Below are positions 34,374-43,494 of a stretch of DNA of 64,000 nucleotides, piece after piece (within the stretch, counting starts at the first letter, position 1; each line of letters starts with the position of its first letter). The translations under genes and the position numbers were made by a program. The notes below the pieces were generated by a model. The model saw only the letters and a list, made by a program, of their open reading frames with translations, was not told where the DNA came from and made no database searches. This stretch comes from RI-153 sp963721725 (GTDB lineage Bacteria; Chloroflexota; Anaerolineae; Caldilineales; Caldilineaceae): the NCBI GenBank assembly GCA_963721725.1, contig CAVRLX010000022.1, positions 145,597 to 209,596 of the forward strand, read 5' to 3'.

Positions 34374-35080
34374 CCCTCGTTTGATGCTTGTCTGGCGGTT
34401 TCTGGGGAGATTATACCCTGTTCCGTGACAAACAACGACTTTGTGATGGATGTATTAAAGTCGTGCATATTCCGCACATTATGTTTACATGTGTTGGATG
34501 CCATAGGCTGCGCGTGCGGCTGTCTCCATGATACTGGAGCCGCAACCGTGTAACGTATCACCGTTTCTTTACGTTTTCATATCCAGGTCGCGAACCTTCG
34601 CACCTTTACCTCTCGCTCAGTAAGGCAGAAAAGATTTTCATGGCAATTTTGGCAATTACTCACAAAAATATCGGCGCATTTAACCTGATTTTGACATATC
34701 GACAGCAACACGATACCAACCCCATGAATGCAGATGAGATTGCAATCCTTCTTCTCAAGATGGCCGAGATGCACAATCTCAAGCCCTATAACGAGTCTGC
34801 TTATCAATATCATGCTGTCGGTGGCCGACAGATCCCCTCGTAGTCGCACTGCTTTCCATCTGCGGCTACAGCACGCTCACCACACAGCCACAGCGTTTGC
34901 ATTTCCCTATAGTTGGCGGTAGTCTTTCCCACAAAGAGACCACCGCAAGCAACTTGGCCTCTTCTATCTCTTCCTCCGCGTGAATTTTGGATGACTCTAG
35001 GTGAGACCAAACGCCGTTGTTCGGCCTCTTTGCGTACCCAGATCCCTTCCAATCATGCAAACCGCATAGAAGGCAATTCC
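34374..35080. other. 707-bp intergenic region without a supported gene
   Basis: Less GC-rich than its surroundings. It holds only overlapping short frames on both strands (for example a 67-codon plus frame at 34640 and a 90-codon minus frame at 34577) that I do not recognise, a weak hairpin at about 34513-34547 and a small palindrome TGTCGGTGGCCGACA near 34818. The promoter of the MFS gene should lie here, but no clear -35/-10 pair stands out. Confidence 0.4.
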
Positions 35081-36379
35081 ATGTCTGCTCCCCTGGAGCC
35101 GGAGATTCGACCCCGGCAACTACCCAACTTGCCGCCAGAGGTTGCCCCTCTGCGCGCCCGCCAATTCCGCATTCCCAAAACCTTCAGCGCCCTGCGCCAT
35201 CGCGATTTTCAACTTTACGTAGCGGGGCAACTCTTTTCCACGATGGGCACGTGGATGCAGATCATTGCCCAAGGCTGGCTGGTCTATCAACTCAGCCAAT
35301 CTGAGTTAATTTTGGGGATAGTGGGCTTTGCTTCGGCCATCCCCGCCCTGCTCATCACCCCGTGGGGCGGCGTGGTCGTGGATACCGTATCCAAGCGCAA
35401 ACTCATGGTAATCACCCAGATCTGCGCCATGTTGCTGGCTTTTGTGCTGGCTGCGCTGACCTTTTGGGAGATTGTTCAAGTCTGGCATGTAGTGGTGCTG
35501 GCCGTCTTGTTGGGGGTGATCAACGCCTTTGATGGTCCCGCCCGCCAAGCGTTTGTGGTAGAAATGGTGGGGCGCGAGGATCTCTCCAACGCCATCGCCA
35601 TCAATTCCATGACCTTTAACAGCGCGCGCGTCATCGGGCCAGCCGTGGGCGGATTTTTACTCGCCACCGTGGGTGCGGATTGGTGTTTTCTGATCAATGG
35701 CCTGAGTTTTCTGGCGGTAATCGTGGGGTTGCTTGCTATGCGTGTGCCGCCGGCCCCTCGTCGCAACGCGCAAATGGCCCCGTGGCAGCAATTGCGCAGC
35801 GGCGTCGTCTACGCTGCCCGCACCAACGAAGTCGGCGCGCTGCTTTTGTTGGCCCTGAATCTCAGCCTGTTTGGCATCACCTATAGCACGGTTATGCCCG
35901 CCTTCGTTGATCGCATTTTGAAGCAAGGCCCCACGGCCTTTGGCGTCATCAACATGGCATCGGGTATTGGCGCGGTCACAGCCGCCATCCTCATTGCCCG
36001 CTACGGGGATCGGGGGCAGCGCGGGCGCTGGCTCGGTCGTATGAGTTTGGCCTTCCCTGTGGTTTTGCTACTCTTTGCCCTCAACACAAACTACCCTATG
36101 GCGCTGGGGTTGTCGGTGCTGCTCGGTCTCGGTTTTATGAGCCAATTCACGTTGATCAACACCCTGCTCCAAACCCAGATTGTCGACGAAATGCGCGGCC
36201 GCGTCATGAGCCTCTACACACTCACTTTCTTCGGCCTCACTCCGTTTGGCAATCTTGCCATTGGTGTGCTTTCGGAGACATGGGGCTTAAGCCGTACATT
36301 GGCACTCAGCGCTTTGTTGACACTAATTTTTGCTGGGTTGATTCTCTATCGGCTGCCACGCCTGCATCGGCTCTCCTAA
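35081..36379 (+). CDS. MFS transporter, EntS-like exporter family
   Basis: 432 aa with about 12 hydrophobic helices. FSALRHRDFQLYVAGQLFST, MGTWMQIIAQGWLVYQLS and the loop-2 equivalent TPWGGVVVDTVSKRKLM mark the family of MFS exporters related to enterobactin and drug efflux. ATG 35081 has AAGG eight bases upstream; the earlier ATG at 34913 reads non-conserved sequence. The substrate is unknown. It is the only plus-strand gene between 32.6 and 45.2 kb. Confidence 0.88.
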   Translation: MSAPLEPEIRPRQLPNLPPEVAPLRARQFRIPKTFSALRHRDFQLYVAGQLFSTMGTWMQIIAQGWLVYQLSQSELILGIVGFASAIPALLITPWGGVVVDTVSKRKLMVITQICAMLLAFVLAALTFWEIVQVWHVVVLAVLLGVINAFDGPARQAFVVEMVGREDLSNAIAINSMTFNSARVIGPAVGGFLLATVGADWCFLINGLSFLAVIVGLLAMRVPPAPRRNAQMAPWQQLRSGVVYAARTNEVGALLLLALNLSLFGITYSTVMPAFVDRILKQGPTAFGVINMASGIGAVTAAILIARYGDRGQRGRWLGRMSLAFPVVLLLFALNTNYPMALGLSVLLGLGFMSQFTLINTLLQTQIVDEMRGRVMSLYTLTFFGLTPFGNLAIGVLSETWGLSRTLALSALLTLIFAGLILYRLPRLHRLS

Positions 36380-36461
36380 ACCGAGTTAGGTGAGAGTCCA
36401 CTCACCCTCTCTTGGGTGGCTCTGTTTACCCTATCTTCTCCATCCCTTCTTAACAAAATCC

Positions 36462-36554
36462 GTAACGATACAGCTTCAGGTGCGACGCACTCGCCACACA
36501 GCGCGTTTCACAACCGTTCTCCTTCTGGCGAGTGCGTCGCACCTGAATCGTTAC
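36462..36554. repeat. Family A palindromic element, copy 5
   Basis: Arms GTAACGATACAGCTTCAGG plus TGCGACGCACTCGCCA, and their near complement ending CACCTGAATCGTTAC. The loop differs from the other copies. It lies after the MFS gene and could terminate converging transcripts. Confidence 0.85.
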
Positions 36555-36706
36555 CAAAATCCTAAGAAATGCACCGTATGCTGTGCGCCTGTCGTTGCCT
36601 ATCCGGCTTGTACAGGCGACTTTTCATCACCCCTACCGCCACAATGTCGCTTCAACGCCGGCTATCAACTCTACGTGCCCGGCGTCGCCCGCTGAACGGG
36701 GGAAAG

Positions 36707-36733
36707 GATATTGGGTATTCAATACCCAATATC
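36707..36733. repeat. Perfect 27-bp palindrome
   Basis: GATATTGGGTATT, one central C, then the exact complement. It is located 12 bp beyond the stop of the minus-strand isochorismatase gene. It could be a hairpin ending that operon (no T-run follows on the minus strand) or a protein-binding site. Confidence 0.6.
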
Positions 36734-36744
36734 TATTCTCCAAT

Positions 36745-37416
36745 CTAACCCTTCAATGCCTCAAGCACCGCCGCCGTTTCCGCCACCCAGCCAAAAATGC
36801 CGCCCTGGGCTTTGATCGTCTCCAGGGCGGCGGTGTGACGCTCTGGGCTGTATGAGGCCACGGCATCACGCAGGATCACGGCATCGTAGCCATGATCGTT
36901 GGCCGCAATTACTGTGGAAAAACAGCAGACGTCGGTGGTGACGCCGGTGATCAGCAGCGTTTTAATGGCGCGCGCACGTAGGATTGTGTCTAGGTCAGTG
37001 GCGTAAAACGCGCTTTTACCCGGCTTGTCGAGGACGATTTCCTCTGGCAGCGGGGCCAGTTCGTCAATAATGGCGTGGCCTTCCTCGCCCCGGATTAAAA
37101 TTCGCCCCATGGGGCCATCATCGCCAATCCGGCTGCCCTCCGGCCAGCGGTTACGCTTGCTGGGCGGGCAATCGCTCAGATCGGCTTTGTGCCCCTCGCG
37201 CGTGTGGATTACCGTTATCCTCGCAGCCCGGGCCGCAGCCAAGAGCGCTCGAATCGGTCCCACGGCATCCAACAAGAGGGAGACATTATTGCCCAGCAGC
37301 GCGCCGAAGCCCGCCGTGTAGAGAAAATCCTTTTGCATGTCGATGACCAGCAGCGCGGTCTGTTCCAACTCACACGTCACGGCGAAAGGTTCGGCAGAAA
37401 AGTGTAGTGTTGTCAT
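36745..37416 (-). CDS. Isochorismatase-family cysteine hydrolase
   Basis: 223 aa from ATG 37416 (AGGAG five bases upstream). The catalytic triad is visible: Asp in LLVIDMQKDF, Lys in DKPGKSAFYATD, Cys in LLITGVTTDVCC, with the cis-peptide GVTTDV. This family includes biuret hydrolase, ureidoacrylate amidohydrolase and N-carbamoyl amidases. It lies 45 bp after the allophanate-hydrolase-like gene and is a paralogue of the gene at 39307. A role in cleaving C-N bonds of a ureide or biuret is inferred from these neighbours. Confidence 0.85.
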   Translation of the reverse strand: MTTLHFSAEPFAVTCELEQTALLVIDMQKDFLYTAGFGALLGNNVSLLLDAVGPIRALLAAARAARITVIHTREGHKADLSDCPPSKRNRWPEGSRIGDDGPMGRILIRGEEGHAIIDELAPLPEEIVLDKPGKSAFYATDLDTILRARAIKTLLITGVTTDVCCFSTVIAANDHGYDAVILRDAVASYSPERHTAALETIKAQGGIFGWVAETAAVLEALKG

Positions 37417-37460
37417 GGCATCTCCTGAGCCGGGGGATGAAATCCTCGTGCGGCGTTCTG

Positions 37461-39233
37461 CTAATCGGCCAAATACGCCAGCCAGCCGCCTAAGTGGGTG
37501 ATCTCTTCGGCGGTGTCGGCAATATACGATTCGCAGATGAAGCCTTTGACCGTACTGCCATCGGCCAGCCGCACTGTGCCAATGCCCAATGGCGGCGGGA
37601 TCTGCCGCACAAACTCGCCCAGCCCCGCCACGGGAATGTCCCATACTTCCAATGCAATGGCTGCGCCTGATCCATCGGTCACGTAAATCGCACCGGGCTT
37701 AGCCGGGCCGTGGTCGTGGATGGCATAGAGCCGGTATTGCGGCGCTGTCTGTGTTTGTTCGCGTAGCGTAGCGCCCAAGTTGGTCAATTGGTGGTTGAGC
37801 GGTTGACCACTCAAATGCAGGCCAAAGACGGCCAGCGGCACAGTGTCAACGGCTTTCGCGGCAGAGTTGGTGTGTTCGGTTGCGCCCATGGGTAAGTTCC
37901 TTTGGGTGTGGAAGGCATGGCCCAGTTCGGATAGAAATTCATCGGCAAAGGCGGGGGCCACCAGGGTGACGCCGCCGGGCAGCCCCGCCGGGGTAAAACC
38001 AACCGGCACAGCCAGCGCACACAGATCGAGCAAATTGACAAAATTCGTGTAGAGACCCAGATTGCTGTTCAGTCGCATAGGCTCTGCTTCGACCTCGGCC
38101 AGGGTGTAGTGGGTGGGGGCGGTGGGCAGCAAAAGCAAGTCAATTGTCTCCCACACGGCTTCGCTTTGGCGGCGATATTCCTCGAGCTTGTACTGGCTCT
38201 CAAACAGATCCACCGCCGTGTAATCCTGCCCGCGCCCGATGATCTGGCGTGTGATGGGCAACAGTGCGTCACTGTGCGCATGGAAAAATTCGCGGATCGC
38301 CGCATAGCGTTCGGCCACCCACGGCCCGTTGTAGAGCAGATCTGCCGTTGCCTGGAAGGGCGTATAGTTGATCTCCACCGGTGTGCCGCCCAGCGCTGCC
38401 AACCCGGCGATGGCCGTTTCGTACATCTCGGCATAGGCGCAGTTGCCGAAAAACTGGCGCTGGTGCGGAGGAAGGATGCCAAATCTGAAGAGGGAATGGG
38501 TGAAGGGTGAAGGGTGAAGGGCGTGGCGTGTAGGTTCATCTTTCGTCCTTCGTCTTTCGTCCGCCGCGCAGACCATTACTGCTGCTGCGTCCGCACACGT
38601 CAGCGCGAAGATCGACACACAGTCTAAGCTGCGGCAGGCGGGGAAGACGCCCTCGGTGGAAATGCGCCCGCGCGTGGGCTTCAGCCCCACCAAGTTATTG
38701 AACCCAGCCGGGACGCGCCCGGATCCCGCAGTGTCTGTGCCTAGGGCAAAGCTGACCAGCCCCGCCGCCACCGCCACCGCCGAGCCAGAACTTGATCCCC
38801 CGGCGATGTAGTCGGGGTGAAAGGCGTTGGGCACGGCGCCATAGGGTGACCGTGTACCCACCAACCCTGTGGCGAACTGGTCGAGATTGGTTTTGCCAAT
38901 CAGAATCGCACCGGCATCGAGTAGCTTTGCCACCACGGCGGCGCTTCGTTCGGGCAGATAGGCGAAATCGGGACAGCCAGCCGTGGTGGGTATTCCGGCC
39001 ACGTCAATATTGTCTTTGACGGCGAAGGGGATGCCATAGAGCGGCAGCGTCGCTGGATCGGCAGCGTCCAGGGCGCGGGCGCTCGCCAATGCCTCGGCGC
39101 GCGGAAGCAGGCTGATCCAGATGTTGGGGATGGGGCACGCTTCAATGCGCGCATAGAGCGTTTCAATCAGCGCCGAGGGGCGGAGCGTGCCCGCCGTGTA
39201 GCGCTGGCGCAGGCTTGTCAGATCCAGATTCAA
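37461..39233 (-). CDS. atzF: Allophanate hydrolase-like amidase (AtzF type)
   Basis: 590 aa, the size of AtzF. The amidase-signature domain has Ser-cisSer-Lys residues: Lys in GIPFAVKDNIDVAG, Ser in YIAGGSSSGSAVAVAAG and in GTDTAGSGRVPAG. The C-terminal about 130 residues (VFGLHLSGQPLNHQLTNLGA; YAIHDHGPAKPGAIYVTDG) match the allophanate hydrolase C-terminal domain, which decarboxylates the product N-carboxycarbamate. A low-complexity segment (ADERRRTKDEPTRHALHPSP, about residues 225-250) is an in-frame insertion of an intergenic-type repeat. It is flanked by two isochorismatase-type hydrolases, which suggests a biuret/allophanate route to ammonia and CO2. Confidence 0.85.
   Translation of the reverse strand: MNLDLTSLRQRYTAGTLRPSALIETLYARIEACPIPNIWISLLPRAEALASARALDAADPATLPLYGIPFAVKDNIDVAGIPTTAGCPDFAYLPERSAAVVAKLLDAGAILIGKTNLDQFATGLVGTRSPYGAVPNAFHPDYIAGGSSSGSAVAVAAGLVSFALGTDTAGSGRVPAGFNNLVGLKPTRGRISTEGVFPACRSLDCVSIFALTCADAAAVMVCAADERRRTKDEPTRHALHPSPFTHSLFRFGILPPHQRQFFGNCAYAEMYETAIAGLAALGGTPVEINYTPFQATADLLYNGPWVAERYAAIREFFHAHSDALLPITRQIIGRGQDYTAVDLFESQYKLEEYRRQSEAVWETIDLLLLPTAPTHYTLAEVEAEPMRLNSNLGLYTNFVNLLDLCALAVPVGFTPAGLPGGVTLVAPAFADEFLSELGHAFHTQRNLPMGATEHTNSAAKAVDTVPLAVFGLHLSGQPLNHQLTNLGATLREQTQTAPQYRLYAIHDHGPAKPGAIYVTDGSGAAIALEVWDIPVAGLGEFVRQIPPPLGIGTVRLADGSTVKGFICESYIADTAEEITHLGGWLAYLAD
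38500..38570. repeat. Family D low-complexity repeat inside the amidase gene
   Basis: Contains GGGTGAAGGGTGAAGGG and then CGTCCTTCGTCTTTCGTCCG, the same kind of run as at 33284 and 41318, which are intergenic. Here it is kept in frame without stops. Confidence 0.6.
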
Positions 39234-39250
39234 AAGGTGATCCCGTTCTA

Positions 39251-39305
39251 GAAATAGGAGATTAGAGATTGAAAGATTGGGAGAGCGGTGGTTAACCTAA
39301 TCTTA
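39251..39305. repeat. Family C intergenic repeat, copy 1 (GATTGAGAGATTGG type)
   Basis: GAGATTAGAGATTGAAAGATTGGGAGAG, about 20 bases, then CTAATC..TTATCCGATCACCCAATCACC: an imperfect inverted arrangement of GATTGG/CCAATC units. Related runs lie at 40029-40112 and 60247-60347. Confidence 0.5.
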
Positions 39306-39306
39306 A

Positions 39307-40013
39307 TTATCCGATCACCCAATCACCATTTCCCGCCAGCGCGGCCAACAGCGCCGCCGAGGGCGCAACCGCACCGAAAACCCCACCCTGCATTTTAATC
39401 ATTTTCAGCGCGGCAAGATAGTTCCCGGTATCGGTGGCCCCGGTACAGTCTTCCAGCAACAGGCATTCGTAGCCCAGATCGTTGGCCTCGCGCATGATGG
39501 TGTGGACGCAGACATCGGTGGTGATGCCGGTGAAAATCAGGTGGGTGATGCCGCGGTTGCGCAACACCAAATCAATATCGGTGGTGGTAAACGCGCCTTT
39601 GCTGGGTTTGTCAATGATCGGCTCGCCGGGCAGCGGGGCCAGTTCGGGGATGATCTCCCAGCCCGGTTCGCCGCGCACAAGGATGCGCCCACACGGGCCA
39701 GCATCGCCAATGCCCGCGTTGATCTGTTGCGAGCGCCAGCGCTTGTTGGGTGGCAAATCAGACAGATCCGCCTTGTGCCCCTCGCGGTGTGGACCACGGT
39801 TCCGCCTGCGGTGCGCCAGGCTGCCAAAACGGCGCGCGTCGGCTCCACGCCGGCGCGGGTCAAACTCAGGTCATAGCCCATCGCATCTACATAGCCGCCC
39901 GGGCCACAGAAATCGATCTGCCAATCAATGCAGATCAGCGCTGTCTTTGCGATTTGCGCCGTGCCATCATAGGGCCATTGATAAGGATCGGCGGGAAGAG
40001 AAAAGTGGGACAT
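39307..40013 (-). pseudogene. Isochorismatase-family hydrolase (biuret hydrolase-like) with one frameshift
   Basis: The reading starts at ATG 40013 (MSHFSLPADPYQWPYDGTAQ) and must change frame near 39785. The paralogue reads TVIHTREGHKADLSD, while here the frame gives TVVHTARGT unless one base is added (GCGGTG read as GCGGGTG). Joined, the protein has about 235 residues with the triad Asp (LICIDWQIDF), Lys (DKPSKGAFTTTD) and Cys (FTGITTDVCVH). With the frame restored it would resemble biuret amidohydrolase BiuH or RutB. Because everything else is intact, a sequencing error or very recent mutation is likely. It is the gene after the transporter operon. Confidence 0.75.
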
Positions 40014-40028
40014 GCGAGACTCGCTTTG

Positions 40029-40112
40029 TGAGAGATTAGGAGATCGGGCGATTGAGAGATAAGTCGGCGGTTTGCCTCTGAAATTTCCCTAATCGCCTAC
40101 TCTCTTTCTACT
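40029..40112. repeat. Family C intergenic repeat, copy 2
   Basis: GAGAGATTAGGAGATCGGGCGATTGAGAG followed about 35 bases later by CCTAATCGCCTACTCTCTTTC, an imperfect inverted repeat between the hydrolase and the transporter gene. Confidence 0.5.
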
Positions 40113-41298
40113 ATTGTGGAATGCTGCCAATCACACCTTGAATCAAGTAGTCCGACGCTTCCAATTCTTCCACGCTGGGGCGCACCCCGGCGGCGACGCG
40201 CTCCGTGCCCTCCTGATCATAGATCGGGCCTTCAAAGGGGAAGAATTCGCCGCTGAGCAGTTTGGCCTCAATGGCAGCAATTTCGTCTTGCACTTCTTGC
40301 GGCACATTCTTGCCAAAGGGCGCCAGTTTCACCGATCCTTCAGAGACACCCGTGCGATAGGTTCCGCTGTAGGGGCTACCCTTCCAGCTTTCGTCCAGCA
40401 CGCTGTTGACAATGTCGGTGTAGAGCGCGCTCCAATCCCACATGGAGCCGGTGATCCAGCCTTCGGGGGCCAGTGTCGAAGCGTCGGCATGATAGCCCAC
40501 AGACATCACGCCGTTGCGTTCGGCAGTCTCGATAATCGTCTTGGTGCAGTCCTGGTGTTGGGTGATCACGTCAATCTCTTGGGCGATGAGCGAGTTGGTA
40601 GCCTCGGCCTGTTGACCAGGATCACACCAGCTTGCCGTAAAGACCACGGTGGTGGTGACGTCGGGGTTCACTGACTGCGCGCCCAGCGTAAAGGCGTTGA
40701 TGTTGAGCAGCACCTGCGGGATCGGGAAGGCCACAATGTAGCCCAGTTTGCCGGTTTTGGTCATGTGACCCGCGGCCACGCCGGAAAGATAGACGGTCTC
40801 CCAAATCGTGCCAAAGTAGGTGCCCAGGTTGTCGGCAGTTTTCAGCCCGCCTTGGTGCAGAAAGACCACATCGGGGTGGCGCTTGGCGACTTCCAGCGCT
40901 GGGTCCAGGTGACCGTAGGAGGTGGGGAAGATAATCTTAGCCCCGTTGCGGATCATGTTTTCCATAACGCGCTCGGCTTCTTGATTTTCAGGCACGTTCT
41001 CGGCTTGCAACACTTCTAGGTCTGGGAAGGCGGCGGCCACGGCTTCGGCGCCTTTACACGCGGCCTGGTTGTAGCCAAAGTCATCACACGGGCCGACGTA
41101 GAGGAATCCAATCGCTGATCCGTCTGTGCCGACGGCTGCGGCCTCTGTGGCGGGGGCGCTCTCGGCGGTGCTCTCGCTGGCAGCGGGGGCGGCAGGTGCA
41201 GCCGTCGGCGCACAGGCCGCCAGCAACAAGGCGACGACCCACAGCGCCAACAGCGCGCCGGTCAAGGACGGTACTTTGAAACGATGAAAGCGGGACAT
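40111..41298 (-). CDS. BMP-family substrate-binding lipoprotein of an ABC importer
   Basis: 395 aa from ATG 41298 with AAGGAG upstream. A lipoprotein signal ends in VALLLAACAPT, lipid-modified at the Cys of LAAC, followed by an Ala/Pro/Glu linker. The mature part has BMP/PnrA features: IGFLYVGPCDDFGYNQAACK, ADNLGTYFGTIWETVYLSGV, AAGHMTKTGKLGYIVAFPIP. The family binds nucleosides or purine-like molecules. It belongs with two permease genes and an ATPase gene directly upstream, forming a complete importer next to ureide-type amidohydrolases. Confidence 0.9.
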   Translation of the reverse strand: MSRFHRFKVPSLTGALLALWVVALLLAACAPTAAPAAPAASESTAESAPATEAAAVGTDGSAIGFLYVGPCDDFGYNQAACKGAEAVAAAFPDLEVLQAENVPENQEAERVMENMIRNGAKIIFPTSYGHLDPALEVAKRHPDVVFLHQGGLKTADNLGTYFGTIWETVYLSGVAAGHMTKTGKLGYIVAFPIPQVLLNINAFTLGAQSVNPDVTTTVVFTASWCDPGQQAEATNSLIAQEIDVITQHQDCTKTIIETAERNGVMSVGYHADASTLAPEGWITGSMWDWSALYTDIVNSVLDESWKGSPYSGTYRTGVSEGSVKLAPFGKNVPQEVQDEIAAIEAKLLSGEFFPFEGPIYDQEGTERVAAGVRPSVEELEASDYLIQGVIGSIPQ

Positions 41299-41317
41299 AG
41301 TGCTCCTTTGGAAGAAT

Positions 41318-41404
41318 GATGGGATGAGAGAATGGACGAAAGACGATGGACGATGGTTCACACTTCACACTTCACACTTCGTCTATCGTCCCTGGTCCAT
41401 CGTC
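41318..41404. repeat. Family D low-complexity repeat, copy 3
   Basis: ATGGACGAAAGACGATGGACGATGG, three CACACTT units, then CGTCTATCGTCCCTGGTCCATCGTC; the outer parts are inverted relative to each other. Intergenic, between the permease and lipoprotein genes. Confidence 0.6.
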
Positions 41405-42335
41405 ACTTATTCTGCACCGACAACTCCCCGCCGCCTTCAAAGACAGCGCGGAGTCCTTCGGGCATGGCATATTGTTGTTTGCGCCCGGTGAAGAGCAGCA
41501 CAAGCAGCGTCAGCAAATAGGGGACCATAGACAGGAAGAAGGGCGAGATACCGATGCCGCGGGCTTGCAGCGCCAGTTGCAGGGCAATCGCCCCGCCAAA
41601 GAGATAGCAGCCCACAATCGCCCGCAGCGGAGACCACGCCGCGAAGATCACCAGCGCCACGGCTACCAGCCCACGCCCCTGGGTCATGTCCTCCACCCAG
41701 TTGAGCGTATAGGCCACGGAAAGCTGTGCCCCGCCAATGCCCGCCAACATGCCGCCCGCCACCACAGCGGCGTAGCGCACTTTAGTCGGCGAATAGCCAC
41801 AGGCATAGGCCACCTCGTCACGTTCGCCGGTGGCGCGCAGCACCAGCCCCCATTTGGTGCGTGTAAAGAGATACCAGATCGCCACCGCCATAAACATTGC
41901 CAAATAGGTGAGCACGTCATGGCGGAAAAGAATCGGCCCCAGCACCGGCAGATCCGAAAGGATGGGGATGGAAACTGCGTTCAGCCCGTGGATCTGCTGA
42001 TCCACGTAGGTGCGCCCGAAAAAGGCCGTGATCCCCTGGGCCAGTACCATCACCACCAGCCCGGAGACCAGTTGATTGGCGTGACGGTGGATGACGAGAA
42101 AAGCGTGTAACAGTGCGAAGAGTCCCCCAGCCAATGCCCCGGCCAACACGCCAACATAGGGGTTGCCCGTCTGTGCCGTCACCGCAAAGGCCGTGAATGC
42201 CCCGGCCAACATGCTGCCCTCGCTGCCCAGGTTGACGATCCCGGCTTTTTCCGAGACAACTTCACCCAAGCAGGCAAAGAGCACGGAAGTACCCGCCCGA
42301 ATGGCCCCCGCCAAAACCACAATTAGAAGAGACAT
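41403..42335 (-). CDS. ABC transporter permease (NupQ/BmpC-like)
   Basis: 310 aa with about 8-9 hydrophobic helices. FACLGEVVSEKAGIVNLGSE-GSML is the signature of BPD_transp_2 permeases for nucleosides and branched-chain amino acids; LVVMVLAQGITAFFGRTYVD and EVAYACGYSPTKVRYAAVVA follow. It pairs with the second permease at 42422 to form the channel. Confidence 0.9.
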   Translation of the reverse strand: MSLLIVVLAGAIRAGTSVLFACLGEVVSEKAGIVNLGSEGSMLAGAFTAFAVTAQTGNPYVGVLAGALAGGLFALLHAFLVIHRHANQLVSGLVVMVLAQGITAFFGRTYVDQQIHGLNAVSIPILSDLPVLGPILFRHDVLTYLAMFMAVAIWYLFTRTKWGLVLRATGERDEVAYACGYSPTKVRYAAVVAGGMLAGIGGAQLSVAYTLNWVEDMTQGRGLVAVALVIFAAWSPLRAIVGCYLFGGAIALQLALQARGIGISPFFLSMVPYLLTLLVLLFTGRKQQYAMPEGLRAVFEGGGELSVQNK

Positions 42336-42421
42336 GGCTTCCCTTTCCGATGAGAATGGAACGCGGATCAGGCGGATTGAGCGGATTTTTCTGTTCAGCG
42401 CAAATCCGCTTCATCTGCGTT

Positions 42422-43492
42422 CTACTCTTTGGTTTGCGATACCCCGAATTTGAACTTTGCCAAAATGCCCACCAGCACCAGCGCCATCAAAATGTTCACC
42501 GACGACGCAGGAAGCCGCGCCATCATTTGCAGTGCATCACCGCTGACCGCAATCGCGGCCAACAGCACCGACGAGCCAATCAGCCAGAGCGGGTGATGGC
42601 TCGCCATCCATGCCGCCAAAAAGCCCACATAGCCATAGCCCACGGCCGTGCTGGGGCGCAGCCGCCCTTCCACACCGGCCACTTCCAACATGCCGGCGAT
42701 GCCAGCCAGCGCACCGGCCAGCAAGAAGATCAGTAGTTGGATACGGGCCACGTTGAAGCCAGCCCGCCGCGCCGCCTCCGGGTTGCCGCCCACCACACGC
42801 AGATGCAGCCCCCAATAGCTGCGGCTGAGCAGATACCAGACCAGCAGCGCGGCAACGGGGGCGACGATCACCCCCCAATGCAGACGGGTGCCGCCAATGG
42901 TGGTAAAGCGAGCCACATCGGCCAGCGGCGGCGAAAAGGGCCAATTAAACGAGGCCGGATCTTTGAGCAGCGTGTGGACGAAAAAGGCCACCACCAGCAC
43001 TGCCACATAGTTGAGCAGCAGGGTGGAAATGGTCTCGTTCAGGTCCATTTTTACACGCAGCACCGCCGCAATCCCTGCCCACAGGGCGCCGCCCGCTGCC
43101 CCAGCCAGCAGCAGTGCGGGGATGGTGATATAGGCTGGGAAGCGATCCCCCATGATCATGGCGGCGGCGGCGGTGGTCAGCGCGCCGATGGCGATCTGCC
43201 CCTCTGCGCCCACATTGATCAGGCGGGTGCGGGCGGGCAGCGCCGTCGCCAGCGCCGCCAAAATAAAGGGCGCGGCGCGCAACAGCACTTCGCCGATGCC
43301 ATAGCTATCGCCCAGGGCGCTGAGATACATGGCGCGATAGGTGCGAATGGGATCCGCGCCCACGGCCAGCAAAAAGAGCGCAAAGATCAGCATGGGACCA
43401 AAAAGCAGGCCCAGCCAGCGTAACAGTGGCCCCCAGGCCCCAACTTGCCAACTTAAGCGTTCACGTTTGGGAAGGGCAATGGTTTTTGCCAT
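42422..43492 (-). CDS. ABC transporter permease (NupP/BmpB-like)
   Basis: 356 aa, BPD_transp_2 family: LLRAAPFILAALATALPART, RLINVGAEGQIAIGALTTAA, and ETISTLLLNYVAVLVVAFFV. It has an N-terminal helix and about 8 further membrane segments. It starts 2 bp after the ATPase gene stop, so the two are tightly coupled. It works with the 41403 permease. Confidence 0.9.
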   Translation of the reverse strand: MAKTIALPKRERLSWQVGAWGPLLRWLGLLFGPMLIFALFLLAVGADPIRTYRAMYLSALGDSYGIGEVLLRAAPFILAALATALPARTRLINVGAEGQIAIGALTTAAAAMIMGDRFPAYITIPALLLAGAAGGALWAGIAAVLRVKMDLNETISTLLLNYVAVLVVAFFVHTLLKDPASFNWPFSPPLADVARFTTIGGTRLHWGVIVAPVAALLVWYLLSRSYWGLHLRVVGGNPEAARRAGFNVARIQLLIFLLAGALAGIAGMLEVAGVEGRLRPSTAVGYGYVGFLAAWMASHHPLWLIGSSVLLAAIAVSGDALQMMARLPASSVNILMALVLVGILAKFKFGVSQTKE

Positions 43493-43494
43493 GA

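Noticed and set aside
34577..34849. 90-codon minus-strand frame (and 67-codon plus frame at 34640)
   Set aside because: No recognisable motif, no good ribosome-binding site, and they overlap each other; left as intergenic.
37416..37644. N-terminal extension of the first isochorismatase
   Set aside because: It overlaps the end of the amidase gene in another frame; ATG 37416 has AGGAG and fits the family length.
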